Shown here piece by piece: positions 28,507 to 38,420 of a DNA stretch of 64,000 nucleotides. Source of the stretch: Orrella marina (GTDB taxonomy: Bacteria > Pseudomonadota > Gammaproteobacteria > Burkholderiales > Burkholderiaceae_B). The stretch is taken from the NCBI RefSeq assembly GCF_003058465.1, contig NZ_CP028901.1, positions 3,224,001 to 3,288,000 on the forward strand, given 5' to 3'. The translations under genes and the position numbers were made by a program. Position 1 is the stretch's first letter. Each line of letters starts with the position of its first letter. The notes under the pieces are model-generated. The model did not search any database. It was given only the letters and a program-made list of their open reading frames with translations, and had not been told where the DNA came from.

Positions 28507-29561
28507 AGCGTCTTGAAAAGGTAGATTCCATCATCGCTTAGTGTACGACTAAGTTTTCCGCGGAAGTAGAGTGCATTCAGGTGGGCGATGGCTTCACCCA
28601 TTGCAAAGGTGGTCTGGTGGGTGTCGAGCTTGCGTTTGAACATGATTGGCAGAATTTCAAAGGCCGACAGTGGCGTCACGCAGGCCGTGAGGACCTCGTC
28701 AAACCGCTCCTGGTGGTGCTGATGCTGCTGCGCGATGCGCTCGTGCAGTCCTTTGAACGGTCGGCCGTGTGAGGGCAGCACGAGCGTGTCCTCAGGCAAA
28801 GGCTGGTAGCGGTCGAGCGAGCTCAGATACAGCTGCAATGGATTGGCTTCTGGCTCGTAATTCGGGACGCTTACGTTAGTCGAAATGCGTGGCAGGACCA
28901 TGTCGCCCGAAATCAGTACTTTCTTGTCTGCACAGAAAAGTGACATATGTTCGGGCGAGTGACCGTATCCGACGATGGCTTCCCACTTGTGGCCACCGAT
29001 GTCGATCTGGTGTCCATCCATGATGCGGACAAACTTGGCGGGCACACGAGGCACCAGACCGACATAGTAGGACTTGCGAGCACGAATTTCTTCAAGGGTC
29101 TCCGGGACGCGCAAACCATGTTTCGAGAAGTGGTCCACGGTCGCCTGGCCGCCGTTGGACGAACCGCCGGTGCTGGTGGTCCAGTAACAGGCCGTGACAT
29201 AATCGGTCATGCTGATCCACAGCGGGACGTTCCACCGTTCGCACAACCAGTGGGCCAGACCAATATGGTCAGGGTGCATGTGCGTCACGATGACTCGCAA
29301 AACCGGCAGACCGTCGAGTTCGTTGACGAACACCTGCTCCCATTGCTCCTTGATTTCGTCGCGCGTGACTCCGCAGTCGACGATCGTCCAGCCATCCTGT
29401 CCATCAATGTTGTCCCTGAGCAACCAGAGATTGATGTGATCCAGTGCGAACGGCAGGGGCATCTTGATCCAGCGCACACCCGGTGCGAGCTCAAGGCTGC
29501 GACCAGGCTCAGGCAGCTGTTTGTCCAGCGGGTATGTCAGCTTGTGTTCCAAAGGATTCAT
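28503..29561 (-). CDS. MBL-fold metallo-hydrolase
   Basis: This metallo-beta-lactamase-fold hydrolase of about 352 residues has the binuclear zinc motif THMHPDHIGL (ligands H94, H96, D98, H99), a later VGYGHSPEHMSLF His and a GDMVLP Asp, and a LPSHGRPF C-terminal His. A winged-helix-like C-terminal part resembles the LACTB2 type. The substrate is unknown; thioesters or glutathione conjugates are typical. The start at 29561 is chosen over a longer frame to 29753, which would run into aceK. It is translationally coupled to metC. Confidence 0.88.
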   Translation of the reverse strand: MNPLEHKLTYPLDKQLPEPGRSLELAPGVRWIKMPLPFALDHINLWLLRDNIDGQDGWTIVDCGVTRDEIKEQWEQVFVNELDGLPVLRVIVTHMHPDHIGLAHWLCERWNVPLWISMTDYVTACYWTTSTGGSSNGGQATVDHFSKHGLRVPETLEEIRARKSYYVGLVPRVPAKFVRIMDGHQIDIGGHKWEAIVGYGHSPEHMSLFCADKKVLISGDMVLPRISTNVSVPNYEPEANPLQLYLSSLDRYQPLPEDTLVLPSHGRPFKGLHERIAQQHQHHQERFDEVLTACVTPLSAFEILPIMFKRKLDTHQTTFAMGEAIAHLNALYFRGKLSRTLSDDGIYLFKTL

Positions 29562-29661
29562 GTCGGTCTTCTCTCCAAAGATTTGCATTATTCTCTGTGC
29601 ATCATATACGGGCGCGTTGCACTGCGCCAAAGTTTGGACATCAGACAACAAGTGATAGCGA

Positions 29662-31488
29662 ATGGTTGATACAGCGGATATCGTCAAGATCGAGAGAAGG
29701 CGTCCTGACCCGAAACCGGACAAGCTGGCCGGGATCATTCTGGAAGGCTTCAATCGGCATTACGCCCTGTTTCGTTATGGTGCGCAGCGCGCGAAGTCGC
29801 TGTTCGAGGCCGGGGACTGGCATGGTATCCAGCAGCTCTCCAAGGAGCGGATCGAGTATTACGACATGCGAGTGCGCGAATGTGCCGCGCGCCTGAATCC
29901 GATTCTGGCCACCATGAGCCAGGATGCTTCTCGAGAACCGTCGAGTCGCCAGACGCTTTCTGATGAGCAGACGCGACTCTGGCAATCTATCAAGCAGGCG
30001 TTTGTCGGTCTGCTCGGTGCTCATCGTCAGCCAGAGTGTGCAGAAACGTTCTTCAATTCCGTTTCGTCCAGAGTTCTGCATCGCAACTATTTCAATAACG
30101 ATTTTCTGTTTGTACGCCCTGCCATTGCATCGGAGTATCTGGACAGCGAACGACCTGTCTATCGTGTTTACTATCCGACCACAGAAGGTTTGAAGCGCAC
30201 CTTGAGAAAGGTGATGGCTGACTTCGGCCTGGCCTGTGGCTTTGAAGACCTGCCACGGGATGCCCGGGTGCTGGCCAGGGAAGGGTGTCGCAGGCTGGCC
30301 AGAACCGTGCCGCGCAGCAGTGGCCACCGGCTGGCTCCGGATTGCCAGCTGCACGTCCTGGGAAGTCTTTTCTTTCGGAATAAGGCAGCGTTCGTGATAG
30401 GCCGGCTGATCAACCAGGGGAATATTTATCCGTTCGCCATTGCTCTGATCAAGAATCCCGCGGGGCAGGTGCGCATTGATGCCTTGTTGACCGAGGAAAT
30501 TGACCTGAGCACGCTCTTCAGTTTCACGCGGGCCTACTTTCTGGTGGACATGGAGGTGCCGGCCGCCTACGTCCAGTTTCTGTCCACGCTTATGCCTCGC
30601 AAGCCCAAAGCCGAGCTCTACACCATTATCGGTCTTCAAAAGCAGGGCAAGACCCTGTTTTACAGGGATTTTCTGCATCACTTAGGGCATTCGCACGACC
30701 AGTTTGACCTTGCACCTGGCATCCCCGGGATGGTCATGTCGGTTTTTACGCTCAGCTCTTACCCTTATGTGTTCAAGCTCATCAAGGACCGTATCAGCAA
30801 AGATGGCATGACGCGTGAAACGGTGCGCGAGAAGTACCAGATGGTCAAACTCCACGATCGTGTCGGGCGTATGGCTGATACATGGGAGTACTCGCTGGTT
30901 GCCCTGCCAAGAGAGAGGTTCTCGCAGGCGCTGATCGAAGAGCTACAGAGGGTCGCCGCGGATCAGGTTGATGTGCAGGCCGACAGCGTTGTATTCCGCC
31001 ACCTGTACATCGAACGAAGGATGACACCGCTCAATCTTTATCTCGTGAACGCCCCGGCCCACTTCAGGGAGCAGGCTGTCAGAGATTACGGTCAGGCGAT
31101 CAAGGAACTTGCCGAAGCCAATATTTTCCCGGGGGACATGCTGTACAAGAACTTTGGTGTCACGCGTTTCGGGCGGGTGGTCTTCTATGACTACGACGAG
31201 ATTCAGCGCATGACGGAGATGAACTTTCGCAACATCCCGCCTGCCCCAAACGAAGAGGCAGAGATGGCAGCTGAGCCTTGGTACTCGGTCGGGTCTAATG
31301 ATGTGTTTCCGGAAGAGTTTTCGACATTTCTGCTTGGCCAGCCGGAGATTCGTGGCTTTTTCATGAAGTATCACGCTGATCTTTTAACTGCAGAATGGTG
31401 GCAGCGAAGCAGACAACGGTCGCTGCATGGTCATGTGGTGGATTGCCTGCCTTACCCGCAGGAGCGCCGGTTCGGGCACATCGCTTAG
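29662..31488 (+). CDS. aceK: Isocitrate dehydrogenase kinase/phosphatase
   Basis: This 608-residue bifunctional AceK phosphorylates and dephosphorylates isocitrate dehydrogenase, switching carbon between the TCA cycle and the glyoxylate bypass. Family segments include GFNRHYALFRYGAQRAK at the N-terminus, the ATP-binding LYTIIGLQKQGKTLFYRDFL region near residue 320 and FGRVVFYDYDEIQRMTEMNFR near residue 510. Length is normal. It stands alone, without aceA or aceB, as is usual in Burkholderiales. Confidence 0.96.
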   Translation: MVDTADIVKIERRRPDPKPDKLAGIILEGFNRHYALFRYGAQRAKSLFEAGDWHGIQQLSKERIEYYDMRVRECAARLNPILATMSQDASREPSSRQTLSDEQTRLWQSIKQAFVGLLGAHRQPECAETFFNSVSSRVLHRNYFNNDFLFVRPAIASEYLDSERPVYRVYYPTTEGLKRTLRKVMADFGLACGFEDLPRDARVLAREGCRRLARTVPRSSGHRLAPDCQLHVLGSLFFRNKAAFVIGRLINQGNIYPFAIALIKNPAGQVRIDALLTEEIDLSTLFSFTRAYFLVDMEVPAAYVQFLSTLMPRKPKAELYTIIGLQKQGKTLFYRDFLHHLGHSHDQFDLAPGIPGMVMSVFTLSSYPYVFKLIKDRISKDGMTRETVREKYQMVKLHDRVGRMADTWEYSLVALPRERFSQALIEELQRVAADQVDVQADSVVFRHLYIERRMTPLNLYLVNAPAHFREQAVRDYGQAIKELAEANIFPGDMLYKNFGVTRFGRVVFYDYDEIQRMTEMNFRNIPPAPNEEAEMAAEPWYSVGSNDVFPEEFSTFLLGQPEIRGFFMKYHADLLTAEWWQRSRQRSLHGHVVDCLPYPQERRFGHIA

Positions 31489-31637
31489 AGATGATCACGC
31501 GCAGCCTGATGTGTCGACGCGGATTTGTGCGCGCTCTCGAGGGGGCTCGTTTGTTTGAAGTCCAATTTGAGCGTACAGTTGAACGCGTTGCAGCGAGGAA
31601 TATCTCATGCTGTTGAACTGAAAAGGGGGAGCTGGTG

Positions 31638-32095
31638 ATGTTTGATGTTCTGGTTTATCTGTTCCACAACTACTACACCCCGAGGCCTGTCCATCTGCCG
31701 ATGTGCTGGCCAAAAGGCTGGCTGCAGCCGGCTTCGAGCATGAGGACATAGACGAGGCACTCGGGTGGTTGATGGGGTTGGCAGAGGCGACAGAAGATTG
31801 TGTTGAACTGGCCAATCGTGATACGGACGGGTTGCGCTATTACGCTCACGCCGAGCAGCAGCAGCTTGGTGTTGAAGCGATTGGATTCATCACTTTTCTG
31901 GAAAACAGTGGTGTGCTGCATGCTCCGGTGCGAGAAATCGTGATCGAGCGGGCGCTGGCCTGCTCCGAGTCTCCGGTTGCGCTCGAGACGATCAAGATCA
32001 TTGCGCTGATGGTGCTGTGGAGCCAGGAGGCCGAGGTTGACCGCCTGATTCTTGAGGAGTTGCTGCGTCACGATGGTGATCGTCTCACCCACTGA
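31638..32095 (+). pseudogene. smg: Smg/DUF494 family protein, frameshifted
   Basis: The start is at ATG 31638, six bases after GGGAG, giving MFDVLVYLFHNYYTP. The expected continuation (EACPSADVLAKRLAAAGFEHEDI) is in the -1 frame and runs to the stop at 32095. The switch is at a run of four C (31678-31681); five C would restore a protein of about 152 residues. Smg proteins are conserved in proteobacteria near dprA and topA/topB; their function is unknown. The rest of the sequence looks well preserved, so a one-base sequencing error or very recent mutation is likely. Confidence 0.87.
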
Positions 32096-32115
32096 ACGCT
32101 TCTAACACGCCTTGA

Positions 32116-33012
32116 ATGCACGTGGATTACGCAGGACGATTTGCACCCAGCCCGAGTGGCCCGCTACATGCAGGGTCAGTCGTGGCGGCGCTGGCGAGCT
32201 ATCTGGACGCCAGGGCCGCTGGTGGCCGTTGGCTGGTACGAATGGAGGACCTCGACACCCCCCGCAATGTGGAGGGTGCTGATCAGCTTATCTTGCAGCA
32301 AATGCTGGCCCTGGGATTCAGGTGGGACGGCGAGGTTTGTTACCAGTCGCACCGTCTGGCTGCTTATGAGAGCGCATTCTTGCAGTTACAAGCGTATGGA
32401 CTGGTCTATCCTTGTGGATGCACCCGCAAGGAAATAGCGGACTCGGTTCTTGCGATTCACGGCAAGTTTCCGCATGGGGAGCGTCCTTATCCGGGAAGTT
32501 GTCGTGCCGGACTGCCTGCGGGACGGGCCGCCAAGTCGTGGCGACTGCGAGTGGATCCGGTGGTTGTCAGCTTTGAGGATCGCTGGTTTGGCCCGCAGTC
32601 GCAGACGGTCGACAAGCTGGTAGGGGATTTTGTGTTGCGCCGTGCAGACGGGCTGTGGGCGTATCAGCTCGCAGTGGTGGTCGACGATGCCTGGCAGGGT
32701 GTCACACATGTCGTACGTGGCTCAGACTTGCTCTCCAGCACCGCCAGGCAGATACTCCTGGGCCGTATGCTGGGTTTGCCGGTGCTGCAGTACATGCACG
32801 TTCCGGTTTTAATGGATGGACAGGGCAGGAAACTGTCCAAACAGAATGGTGCTCAGGCTGTGCAGACTGACAGGCCGCTGGTTGTGCTTGAACAGGCGTG
32901 GATGGCTCTGGGTTTTGAAACATTTGGCGCAGATGATCTGCAGACGTTTTTTTCTGGTGCAATTGAGCGCTGGGCAGGGCGGTTTCGTGAAACCCGACTT
33001 GCACCATCCTGA
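32116..33012 (+). CDS. gluQ: Glutamyl-Q tRNA(Asp) synthetase
   Basis: This 298-residue truncated GluRS paralogue attaches glutamate to queuosine in tRNA-Asp. The class I motif is [11 protein letters not shown] near residues 11-21 and the KMSKS-like motif is KLSKQ near residue 240. No anticodon-binding domain is present, as expected. A zinc-site pair (CGC at about 97-99) is seen in [10 protein letters not shown]. It sits 20 bp after smg and before topB on the same strand. Confidence 0.95.
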   Translation: MHVDYAGRFAPSPSGPLHAGSVVAALASYLDARAAGGRWLVRMEDLDTPRNVEGADQLILQQMLALGFRWDGEVCYQSHRLAAYESAFLQLQAYGLVYPCGCTRKEIADSVLAIHGKFPHGERPYPGSCRAGLPAGRAAKSWRLRVDPVVVSFEDRWFGPQSQTVDKLVGDFVLRRADGLWAYQLAVVVDDAWQGVTHVVRGSDLLSSTARQILLGRMLGLPVLQYMHVPVLMDGQGRKLSKQNGAQAVQTDRPLVVLEQAWMALGFETFGADDLQTFFSGAIERWAGRFRETRLAPS

Positions 33013-33065
33013 GTTGCGCCCGTATCATCGCCGCTGGTATCGCGAGCAGCGACTTCAGGATCTGA

Positions 33066-35705
33066 ATGACCAAAGCACTTATCATCGCCGAAAAGCCCTC
33101 CGTGGCTCTGGACGTCTCCCGCGCACTGGGTGGTTTCACCCGTGAAGGAGATTATTTTGAGAGCGAGCAGTACGTTCTGGCTTCCAGCATAGGACACTTG
33201 CTCAGCCTTGTTGCGCCCAACGACCCGGTCAAGGGCAAGTGGAGTTTCACCCATCTGCCGGTGATTCCGCCGAGTTTCGAGCTCAATCCGACCGACAAAA
33301 AGTCGGCTGAAAGGCTCAAATTACTTGTGCGGCTGATCAAGCGCAAAGACGTCGATCGTCTGATCAACGCTTGCGATGCCGGGCGCGAGGGTGAGCTTAT
33401 ATTTCGGTATATCCAGCAGTTTGCGGGCACCAGCAAACCTGTACAGCGTCTCTGGCTGCAGTCGATGACGCGTGATGCGATCCGCGACGCCTTTGCCAAT
33501 CTACGCCCTGATGAGGCTCTCAAGCCGTTAGAAAAGGCTGCTCGTTCGCGTGCAGAGGCGGACTGGCTGGTCGGCATCAATGGCACTCGTGCCATGACCG
33601 CGTTCAACAGCAAGGATGGTGGCTTCTTCAAGACGCCAGTGGGACGGGTTCAGACGCCGACACTGGCGATTGTGAGTGAACGTGAGACCCGGATTCGCGA
33701 TTTTGTGTCGAGAGACTACTGGGAGGTTAAAGCTACGTTTGTGGCGGCAGCAGGTCTCTACGAAGGCAAGTGGTTTGATCCAGATTTCAAGAAAGATCCG
33801 CAGGACCCGGAAAAGCGTGAAACCCGTCTCTGGAGCGAAGCTGCCGCTCACACCATCGAAGCGGCGTGTCGGAATCAGACGGGTGAGGTGAAGGAAGAAT
33901 CCAAACCCACCTCACAGTTGTCTCCATTGCTGTTTGACTTGACGTCGTTGCAACGCGAAGCCAACAGTCGTTTCGGGTTCTCGGCCAAAGCCACGCTATC
34001 TCTGGCGCAGTCGCTGTATGAGCGCCACAAGGCCTTGACCTACCCGAGGACGGACTCGCGTTACCTTCCGGAAGACTACCTCGCGACGGTCAAGGATACG
34101 TTTGGGGCGATTTCTGGCGCCGAGGGAACGGTTGCAGCCGGTCTCGCCCACCATGCCGCCAAGGCGCTGTCTCAGGGCTGGGTTCGACCTAATCGCAGGG
34201 TGTTCGACAACAAGAAGGTATCGGACCACTTCGCCATCATTCCGACACTGCAGATTCCCAAAGATCTCAGTGAGGCTGAGCGCAAGCTCTACGACCTGGT
34301 GCTCAAGCGTTTTCTGGCGATTTTCTTTCCAGCCGCCGAGTACAGAGTTACCACTCGAACCACCTATGTTGCGGCGTATCAGTTCCGCACAGACGGCAAA
34401 GTGCTGACGGCTCCGGGATGGCTTGCGGTTTATGGCCGTGAAGCGCAGGGCGAAGACGCCACATTGGTGCCAGTCGAGGAAGGGGAAACCGTCCAGACGG
34501 AATCCATTGAATCCGTTGGGCTTGTCACCAAACCACCTCCCAGGTACACAGAAGCGACGCTGCTGTCAGCGATGGAAGGTGCTGGAAAGCTGGTGGATGA
34601 TGAGGAGCTGCGAGAGGCCATGTCCGAGCGTGGTCTTGGCACGCCGGCAACGCGTGCAGCCATAATTGAAGGCTTGCTCAACGAAGCCTATTTGCGTCGC
34701 GAAGGGCGGGATCTCGTTCCAACCTCCAAGGCACGTCAGTTGATGACGCTGCTGAGGGGGCTCGATGTCAAAGAACTCACCTCACCCGAACTCACGGGGG
34801 AATGGGAGCACAAGCTCAAGCAGATCGAACAAGGTTCGCTTGGTCGTGAGGACTTCATGCGCGAGATCGCGCAGATGACCCAGATCATTGTCAAGCGGGC
34901 CAAGGAATACGACCGGGACACCGTACCGGGTGATTATGTAACGCTCTCAACCCCTTGCCCGAAATGCGGTGCGGTGGTCAAGGAGAACTACAGGCGATAC
35001 GCCTGCACCCAGTGTGACTTCTCGATAGGCAAGCACCCAGGCGGACGAACGTTCGAACCTGTTGAGGTTGAGTCGTTGATCAAGGAACGTCAGATCGGTC
35101 CCCTGCAGGGATTTATCAGCAAAATGGGGCGTCCGTTTGCGGCATTGCTCAAGCTGGACGCAGACTGCAAGCTAGAGTTTGATTTTGGTCAGAAGGACGA
35201 GGACGACGACACACCCGTCGATTTCTCTAGGCAGACTTCGCTTGGAGCATGCCCTAAGTGCCACGGCCATGTCTATGAGCATGGGATGAGTTATGTGTGC
35301 GAGAAATCCGTTGGTCCGCAGAAGTCCTGCGACTTCCGGACTGGAAAGGTTATCTTGCAGCAGGAGATTGCGCCGGAACAGATTCAGAAGCTTTTGAGCA
35401 CTGGCAAGACGGATCTCCTGGAGGGCTTTGTTTCCAGTCGCACGAATCGCAAGTTCAAGGCCTTTCTCGTGACCGATGCCAAAGGCAAGGTCGGGTTTGA
35501 GTTCGAGCCCAGACCGGTTCGTGCAGGAAAGACGGCCAGCAAGTCTGCTGCCCGCAGTACGGCAGACACGGCGCAGAACGGAGTTGTTGCCAAGAAAACC
35601 GCCAGGAAGGCTGCGAAGAAAGCTACCAAGAGTGCGACCAGGCGAGCCACCAAGAGCACCGCGAAAAAGGCTGTCAAGTCGGCTCGCAGTACAGCGACGA
35701 GCTAG
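33066..35705 (+). CDS. topB: DNA topoisomerase III with C-terminal zinc domains and basic tail
   Basis: This 879-residue type IA topoisomerase has an N-terminal TOPRIM domain (KALIIAEKPSVA; NACDAGREGELIF near residue 105) and the catalytic tyrosine Y326 in LTYPRTDSRYL. The C-terminal region carries a C4 zinc finger (PCPKCGAVV to ACTQC, about 635-660) and two further topoisomerase C-terminal repeats (GACPKCHGHVYEHG). It ends with a Lys/Ala-rich tail of about 70 residues with histone-H1-like repeats. This long form is typical of beta- and gammaproteobacterial TopB. It presumably relaxes or decatenates recombination intermediates. Confidence 0.96.
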   Translation: MTKALIIAEKPSVALDVSRALGGFTREGDYFESEQYVLASSIGHLLSLVAPNDPVKGKWSFTHLPVIPPSFELNPTDKKSAERLKLLVRLIKRKDVDRLINACDAGREGELIFRYIQQFAGTSKPVQRLWLQSMTRDAIRDAFANLRPDEALKPLEKAARSRAEADWLVGINGTRAMTAFNSKDGGFFKTPVGRVQTPTLAIVSERETRIRDFVSRDYWEVKATFVAAAGLYEGKWFDPDFKKDPQDPEKRETRLWSEAAAHTIEAACRNQTGEVKEESKPTSQLSPLLFDLTSLQREANSRFGFSAKATLSLAQSLYERHKALTYPRTDSRYLPEDYLATVKDTFGAISGAEGTVAAGLAHHAAKALSQGWVRPNRRVFDNKKVSDHFAIIPTLQIPKDLSEAERKLYDLVLKRFLAIFFPAAEYRVTTRTTYVAAYQFRTDGKVLTAPGWLAVYGREAQGEDATLVPVEEGETVQTESIESVGLVTKPPPRYTEATLLSAMEGAGKLVDDEELREAMSERGLGTPATRAAIIEGLLNEAYLRREGRDLVPTSKARQLMTLLRGLDVKELTSPELTGEWEHKLKQIEQGSLGREDFMREIAQMTQIIVKRAKEYDRDTVPGDYVTLSTPCPKCGAVVKENYRRYACTQCDFSIGKHPGGRTFEPVEVESLIKERQIGPLQGFISKMGRPFAALLKLDADCKLEFDFGQKDEDDDTPVDFSRQTSLGACPKCHGHVYEHGMSYVCEKSVGPQKSCDFRTGKVILQQEIAPEQIQKLLSTGKTDLLEGFVSSRTNRKFKAFLVTDAKGKVGFEFEPRPVRAGKTASKSAARSTADTAQNGVVAKKTARKAAKKATKSATRRATKSTAKKAVKSARSTATS

Positions 35706-35716
35706 CGTATGGCATA

Positions 35717-35747
35717 CCGGGATACTCTGCTTGATGCGAGTACCCGG
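35717..35747 (+). terminator. Hairpin after topB
   Basis: CCGGGATACTC pairs with GAGTACCCGG, leaving one bulged A, around a 10-base loop, starting 12 bp after the topB stop. No U-tract follows, so it may be a weak or Rho-linked 3' structure rather than a classical terminator. Confidence 0.4.
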
Positions 35748-35854
35748 ACCACTTGAGGGCGGGACTCGCTTTCAAGGGATCCTCAGCCGAATGAGCACGC
35801 CGCTCCTGGCGTGGTCATTCTTCCTCGATTCATACACCGTTGCAGGAAACAGAA

Positions 35855-36684
35855 GTGAGCGTACATTCCACCGTCAAACGTATTACCGCCCCTCAGTTGC
35901 GTTCTTTCAAAGGCCATAGAAAGATCGCTGCGCTGACGGCATATAGCAGCGTCATGGCTTCCCTGATGGATGAGTACCTGGACTTCATCCTGATCGGGGA
36001 CTCGACAGCCATGGTGGCCTACGGCCTGCCCAATACGCTGTCGTTCACGATTGAACAGGTTGCCGCGCACACGGCTGCCGTTGTGAGAGCGACCCAGCGC
36101 GTCTGCGTGATCGCAGACATGCCATTCGGCAGCTATCACGAGTCGCCAGAGCAGGCGTTTCGCAATGCTGCGATACTGCTTTCGCAGGGGGGCGCGGATG
36201 CGGTCAAGCTCGAAGGAGGGGCCGTCATGGCACCCACGATCGAGTTTCTCGTGCAACGCGGCATTCCGGTACTCGCCCACGTGGGGCTGATGCCCCAGCA
36301 TGTCAACACCATGGGGGATTCAAGGCACAGGGACTGGATGAAGAAACGGCAAGCATCATCAAGGCTGATGCGCGTGCAGTCCAGACAGCCGGGGCCTTTG
36401 GGGTCGTGCTGGAAGGGGTAGCACACACACTTGCCGCTGAAATCACGAAAGACCTGGCGATTCCGACTATCGGTATTGGTGCATCGGCTTCTTGCGATGG
36501 TCAGATACTGGTCACCGAAGACATGCTTGGCATGAACGGGACCCGCGTTCCCCGATTCGTCAAGCGGTTTGCCGATCTGGACGTACAGGTCAAGCGCGCT
36601 GTCGAACGCTATGCCGATGAGGTGCGTACAGGAACGTTTCCTGATATCAGTCATTGTTTCGGTGTCAAGCGCAATGGCGGGTAG
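35855..36684 (+). pseudogene. panB: 3-methyl-2-oxobutanoate hydroxymethyltransferase, frameshifted
   Basis: PanB makes ketopantoate for pantothenate and CoA. The likely start is GTG 35855 with AGGA seven bases upstream. Frame 1 encodes the conserved N-terminal two thirds ([56 protein letters not shown]) and then goes out of frame. The C-terminal part ([29 protein letters not shown]) continues in the -1 frame to 36684. The switch is at five G (36313-36317); six G would restore about 276 residues, the normal size. No panC is nearby. The catalytic parts look unchanged, so error or recent loss is likely. Confidence 0.9.
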
Positions 36685-37243
36685 ACGCTCTCAGTCGGTT
36701 CGACCGGAATCCGCGGATGAATTGGTGGATTCCCGTTCCGCAGCAAAATCCCCTGGACCTGTCTGGCACCAGGTCAGGAAGTCTGCGCTGCATGGGCAGG
36801 GAGTTTTTGCGAGAAGACGGATCCCGGCCGGGACACGGATTTTCGAGTATGAGGGCAAACGGATCAGTAGCGAGCAAGCGGACAGGCAGGTCGCATCAGA
36901 TCCGGATGACCCCTTTCACACCTTTTTCTTCATGCTCAGTAGCGGCAAGATCATCGACGGCAATCAGGATGGCAATGACTCGCGCTGGATCAACCATTCC
37001 TGCGAGCCAAATTGTGAAACCGAAGAGGATGACAAGGGTGAAAAGGTATTCGTGGTGGCCATGCGGGATATTGAGCGAGGCGAAGAGCTGAGCTTTGACT
37101 ACGCTCTGGTCATAGAGGGTCGCAAGACCGCAAAAGTCAGAGCACAGTACGCCTGCTACTGCGGTGCCCCGGGTTGTCGTACGACGATGCTCGCGCTTTC
37201 ATCCCGGGCGATCAAGGCAGCTCGAGCGGTGAAAGCTCAATAG
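36674..37243 (+). CDS. SET-domain protein-lysine methyltransferase-like protein
   Basis: This protein of about 189 residues has a SET domain beginning at about residue 32 (VRKSALHGQGVFARRRIPAGTRIFEYEG). It shows the signature NHSCEPNCE near residue 109, GEELSFDYA near residue 137 and a post-SET-like CYCGAPGC motif, so the S-adenosylmethionine and zinc sites look intact. Its bacterial target is unknown. The ATG lies 11 bp before the panB stop, so the two reading frames overlap. Its final basic Ala-rich tail might bind nucleic acid. Confidence 0.85.
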   Translation: MAGRRSQSVRPESADELVDSRSAAKSPGPVWHQVRKSALHGQGVFARRRIPAGTRIFEYEGKRISSEQADRQVASDPDDPFHTFFFMLSSGKIIDGNQDGNDSRWINHSCEPNCETEEDDKGEKVFVVAMRDIERGEELSFDYALVIEGRKTAKVRAQYACYCGAPGCRTTMLALSSRAIKAARAVKAQ

Positions 37244-37334
37244 GTCGAGGACTGCTTGACTCACCTTCCGTCGGGATGCTGATTTTTGCCTTTAAACTTT
37301 TTTCGAGAATTTGCGTCCCGAAGGTGATCAACGC

Positions 37335-38420
37335 ATGCTCATCAGCATGCGGGAGCAGGTTTCGACGACATTTGGCTTGCTATCAAAGGTGGGTGGTGAG
37401 TGTGCCGGATCAATCGTACTCCTGCCGGATGGAGAGGAGCCTCAGGCACCAATCTATCAGCAATTGACGTGGGAGCAGGTTAGGGCACTGACCTACAACG
37501 GAACACGGATAGAAGAACGTGAGGAAATCGAGCGGGCTGCGCAAGGGTTGCCAAAGCCCCGGATGTCCATTTCAGGCGCTCAATACAAACTACTGCTGTA
37601 TATCCAGAAAGACGAAAAACCGTCCCGTCCAATGGGGAGTTCACCTTCAACACATATCCTCAAACCAGATATTGTTCGGCCCGACATTAATGTCTTCGCA
37701 TCTGCTGCGAACGAGACCATCATAATGTTAGCCGCGCACAAGTGCGGCTTACCCACAGCGAAGGTGTCATATCAACCGGTAACCCACGCGTGTCTCATTG
37801 AACGCTATGACCGGAAACTCGGAGAAGATGGTGTCGTGCGTCGGGTCTGGCAAGCCGATTTCTGTCAGTTGCTCGGGAAGAGTTCAGAGGTGAAATACGA
37901 ATACGACGGCGGCCCAAACTTCAACGATTGCTTTGCGCTGTTAAAACAGTCGACTCAGCCAGGTGTGGATCAGCGGAATCTGTTGCGCTGGCTATTCTTC
38001 AATCTCTACACGGGGAATAACGACTCACATGCGAAGAATTTGTCCATGATTGCAAGCGGACGGGGGATGCGGCTCGCCCCATTTTATGACCTGATGTGCA
38101 CTCGGGTGTACACCGGCCTCGGTTCCAGATTTGCTTTTTCGATTGCAGGAGAGAGTGATCCAGAACAGCTGACGGTGGCGCATTTCGTGGAGCTGGCCAA
38201 GTCCCTCAGCATTGGCCCAAAATACTTGCAGAAACTGGCAAAGGAGATGGCTGACGCAGTCGAGGAGGCCGTCCCCGCAGCGACAGTCCAAGTGATCCCT
38301 TTACTGGAACCCAGCCAGCGCGTACTCGCAGAGCGAGTCATTGAGAAAGTTGGCTCCATCATAAGGAGGATGCGCAAGCGAATCGCAGGCGAAGATTCAG
38401 CTTCACAGGTTGATGCTTAA
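37335..38420 (+). CDS. HipA-like kinase lacking the N-terminal subdomain
   Basis: This protein of about 361 residues matches the HipA Ser/Thr kinase core: SISGAQYK loop near residue 80, ATP-binding Lys in THILKPD near residue 110, catalytic Asp in GNNDSHAKN near residue 230 and metal Asp in PFYDLM near residue 252. E. coli HipA has about 70-90 more N-terminal residues; here the frame opens only after a TAA at about 37293, within sequence resembling FFENLRPEGDQR. No hipB-like helix-turn-helix gene adjoins. An AAGG lies ten bases before the chosen ATG, but a TTG at 37311 is possible. It is either a 5'-truncated remnant or a HipT-like short form. Confidence 0.75.
   Translation: MLISMREQVSTTFGLLSKVGGECAGSIVLLPDGEEPQAPIYQQLTWEQVRALTYNGTRIEEREEIERAAQGLPKPRMSISGAQYKLLLYIQKDEKPSRPMGSSPSTHILKPDIVRPDINVFASAANETIIMLAAHKCGLPTAKVSYQPVTHACLIERYDRKLGEDGVVRRVWQADFCQLLGKSSEVKYEYDGGPNFNDCFALLKQSTQPGVDQRNLLRWLFFNLYTGNNDSHAKNLSMIASGRGMRLAPFYDLMCTRVYTGLGSRFAFSIAGESDPEQLTVAHFVELAKSLSIGPKYLQKLAKEMADAVEEAVPAATVQVIPLLEPSQRVLAERVIEKVGSIIRRMRKRIAGEDSASQVDA

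Noticed and set aside
37174..37335. Joining the frame upstream of hipA by adding one T at the T6 run
   Set aside because: The upstream frame runs through the SET gene and its sequence does not resemble the HipA N-terminal subdomain, so truncation explains the data better than a simple frameshift.
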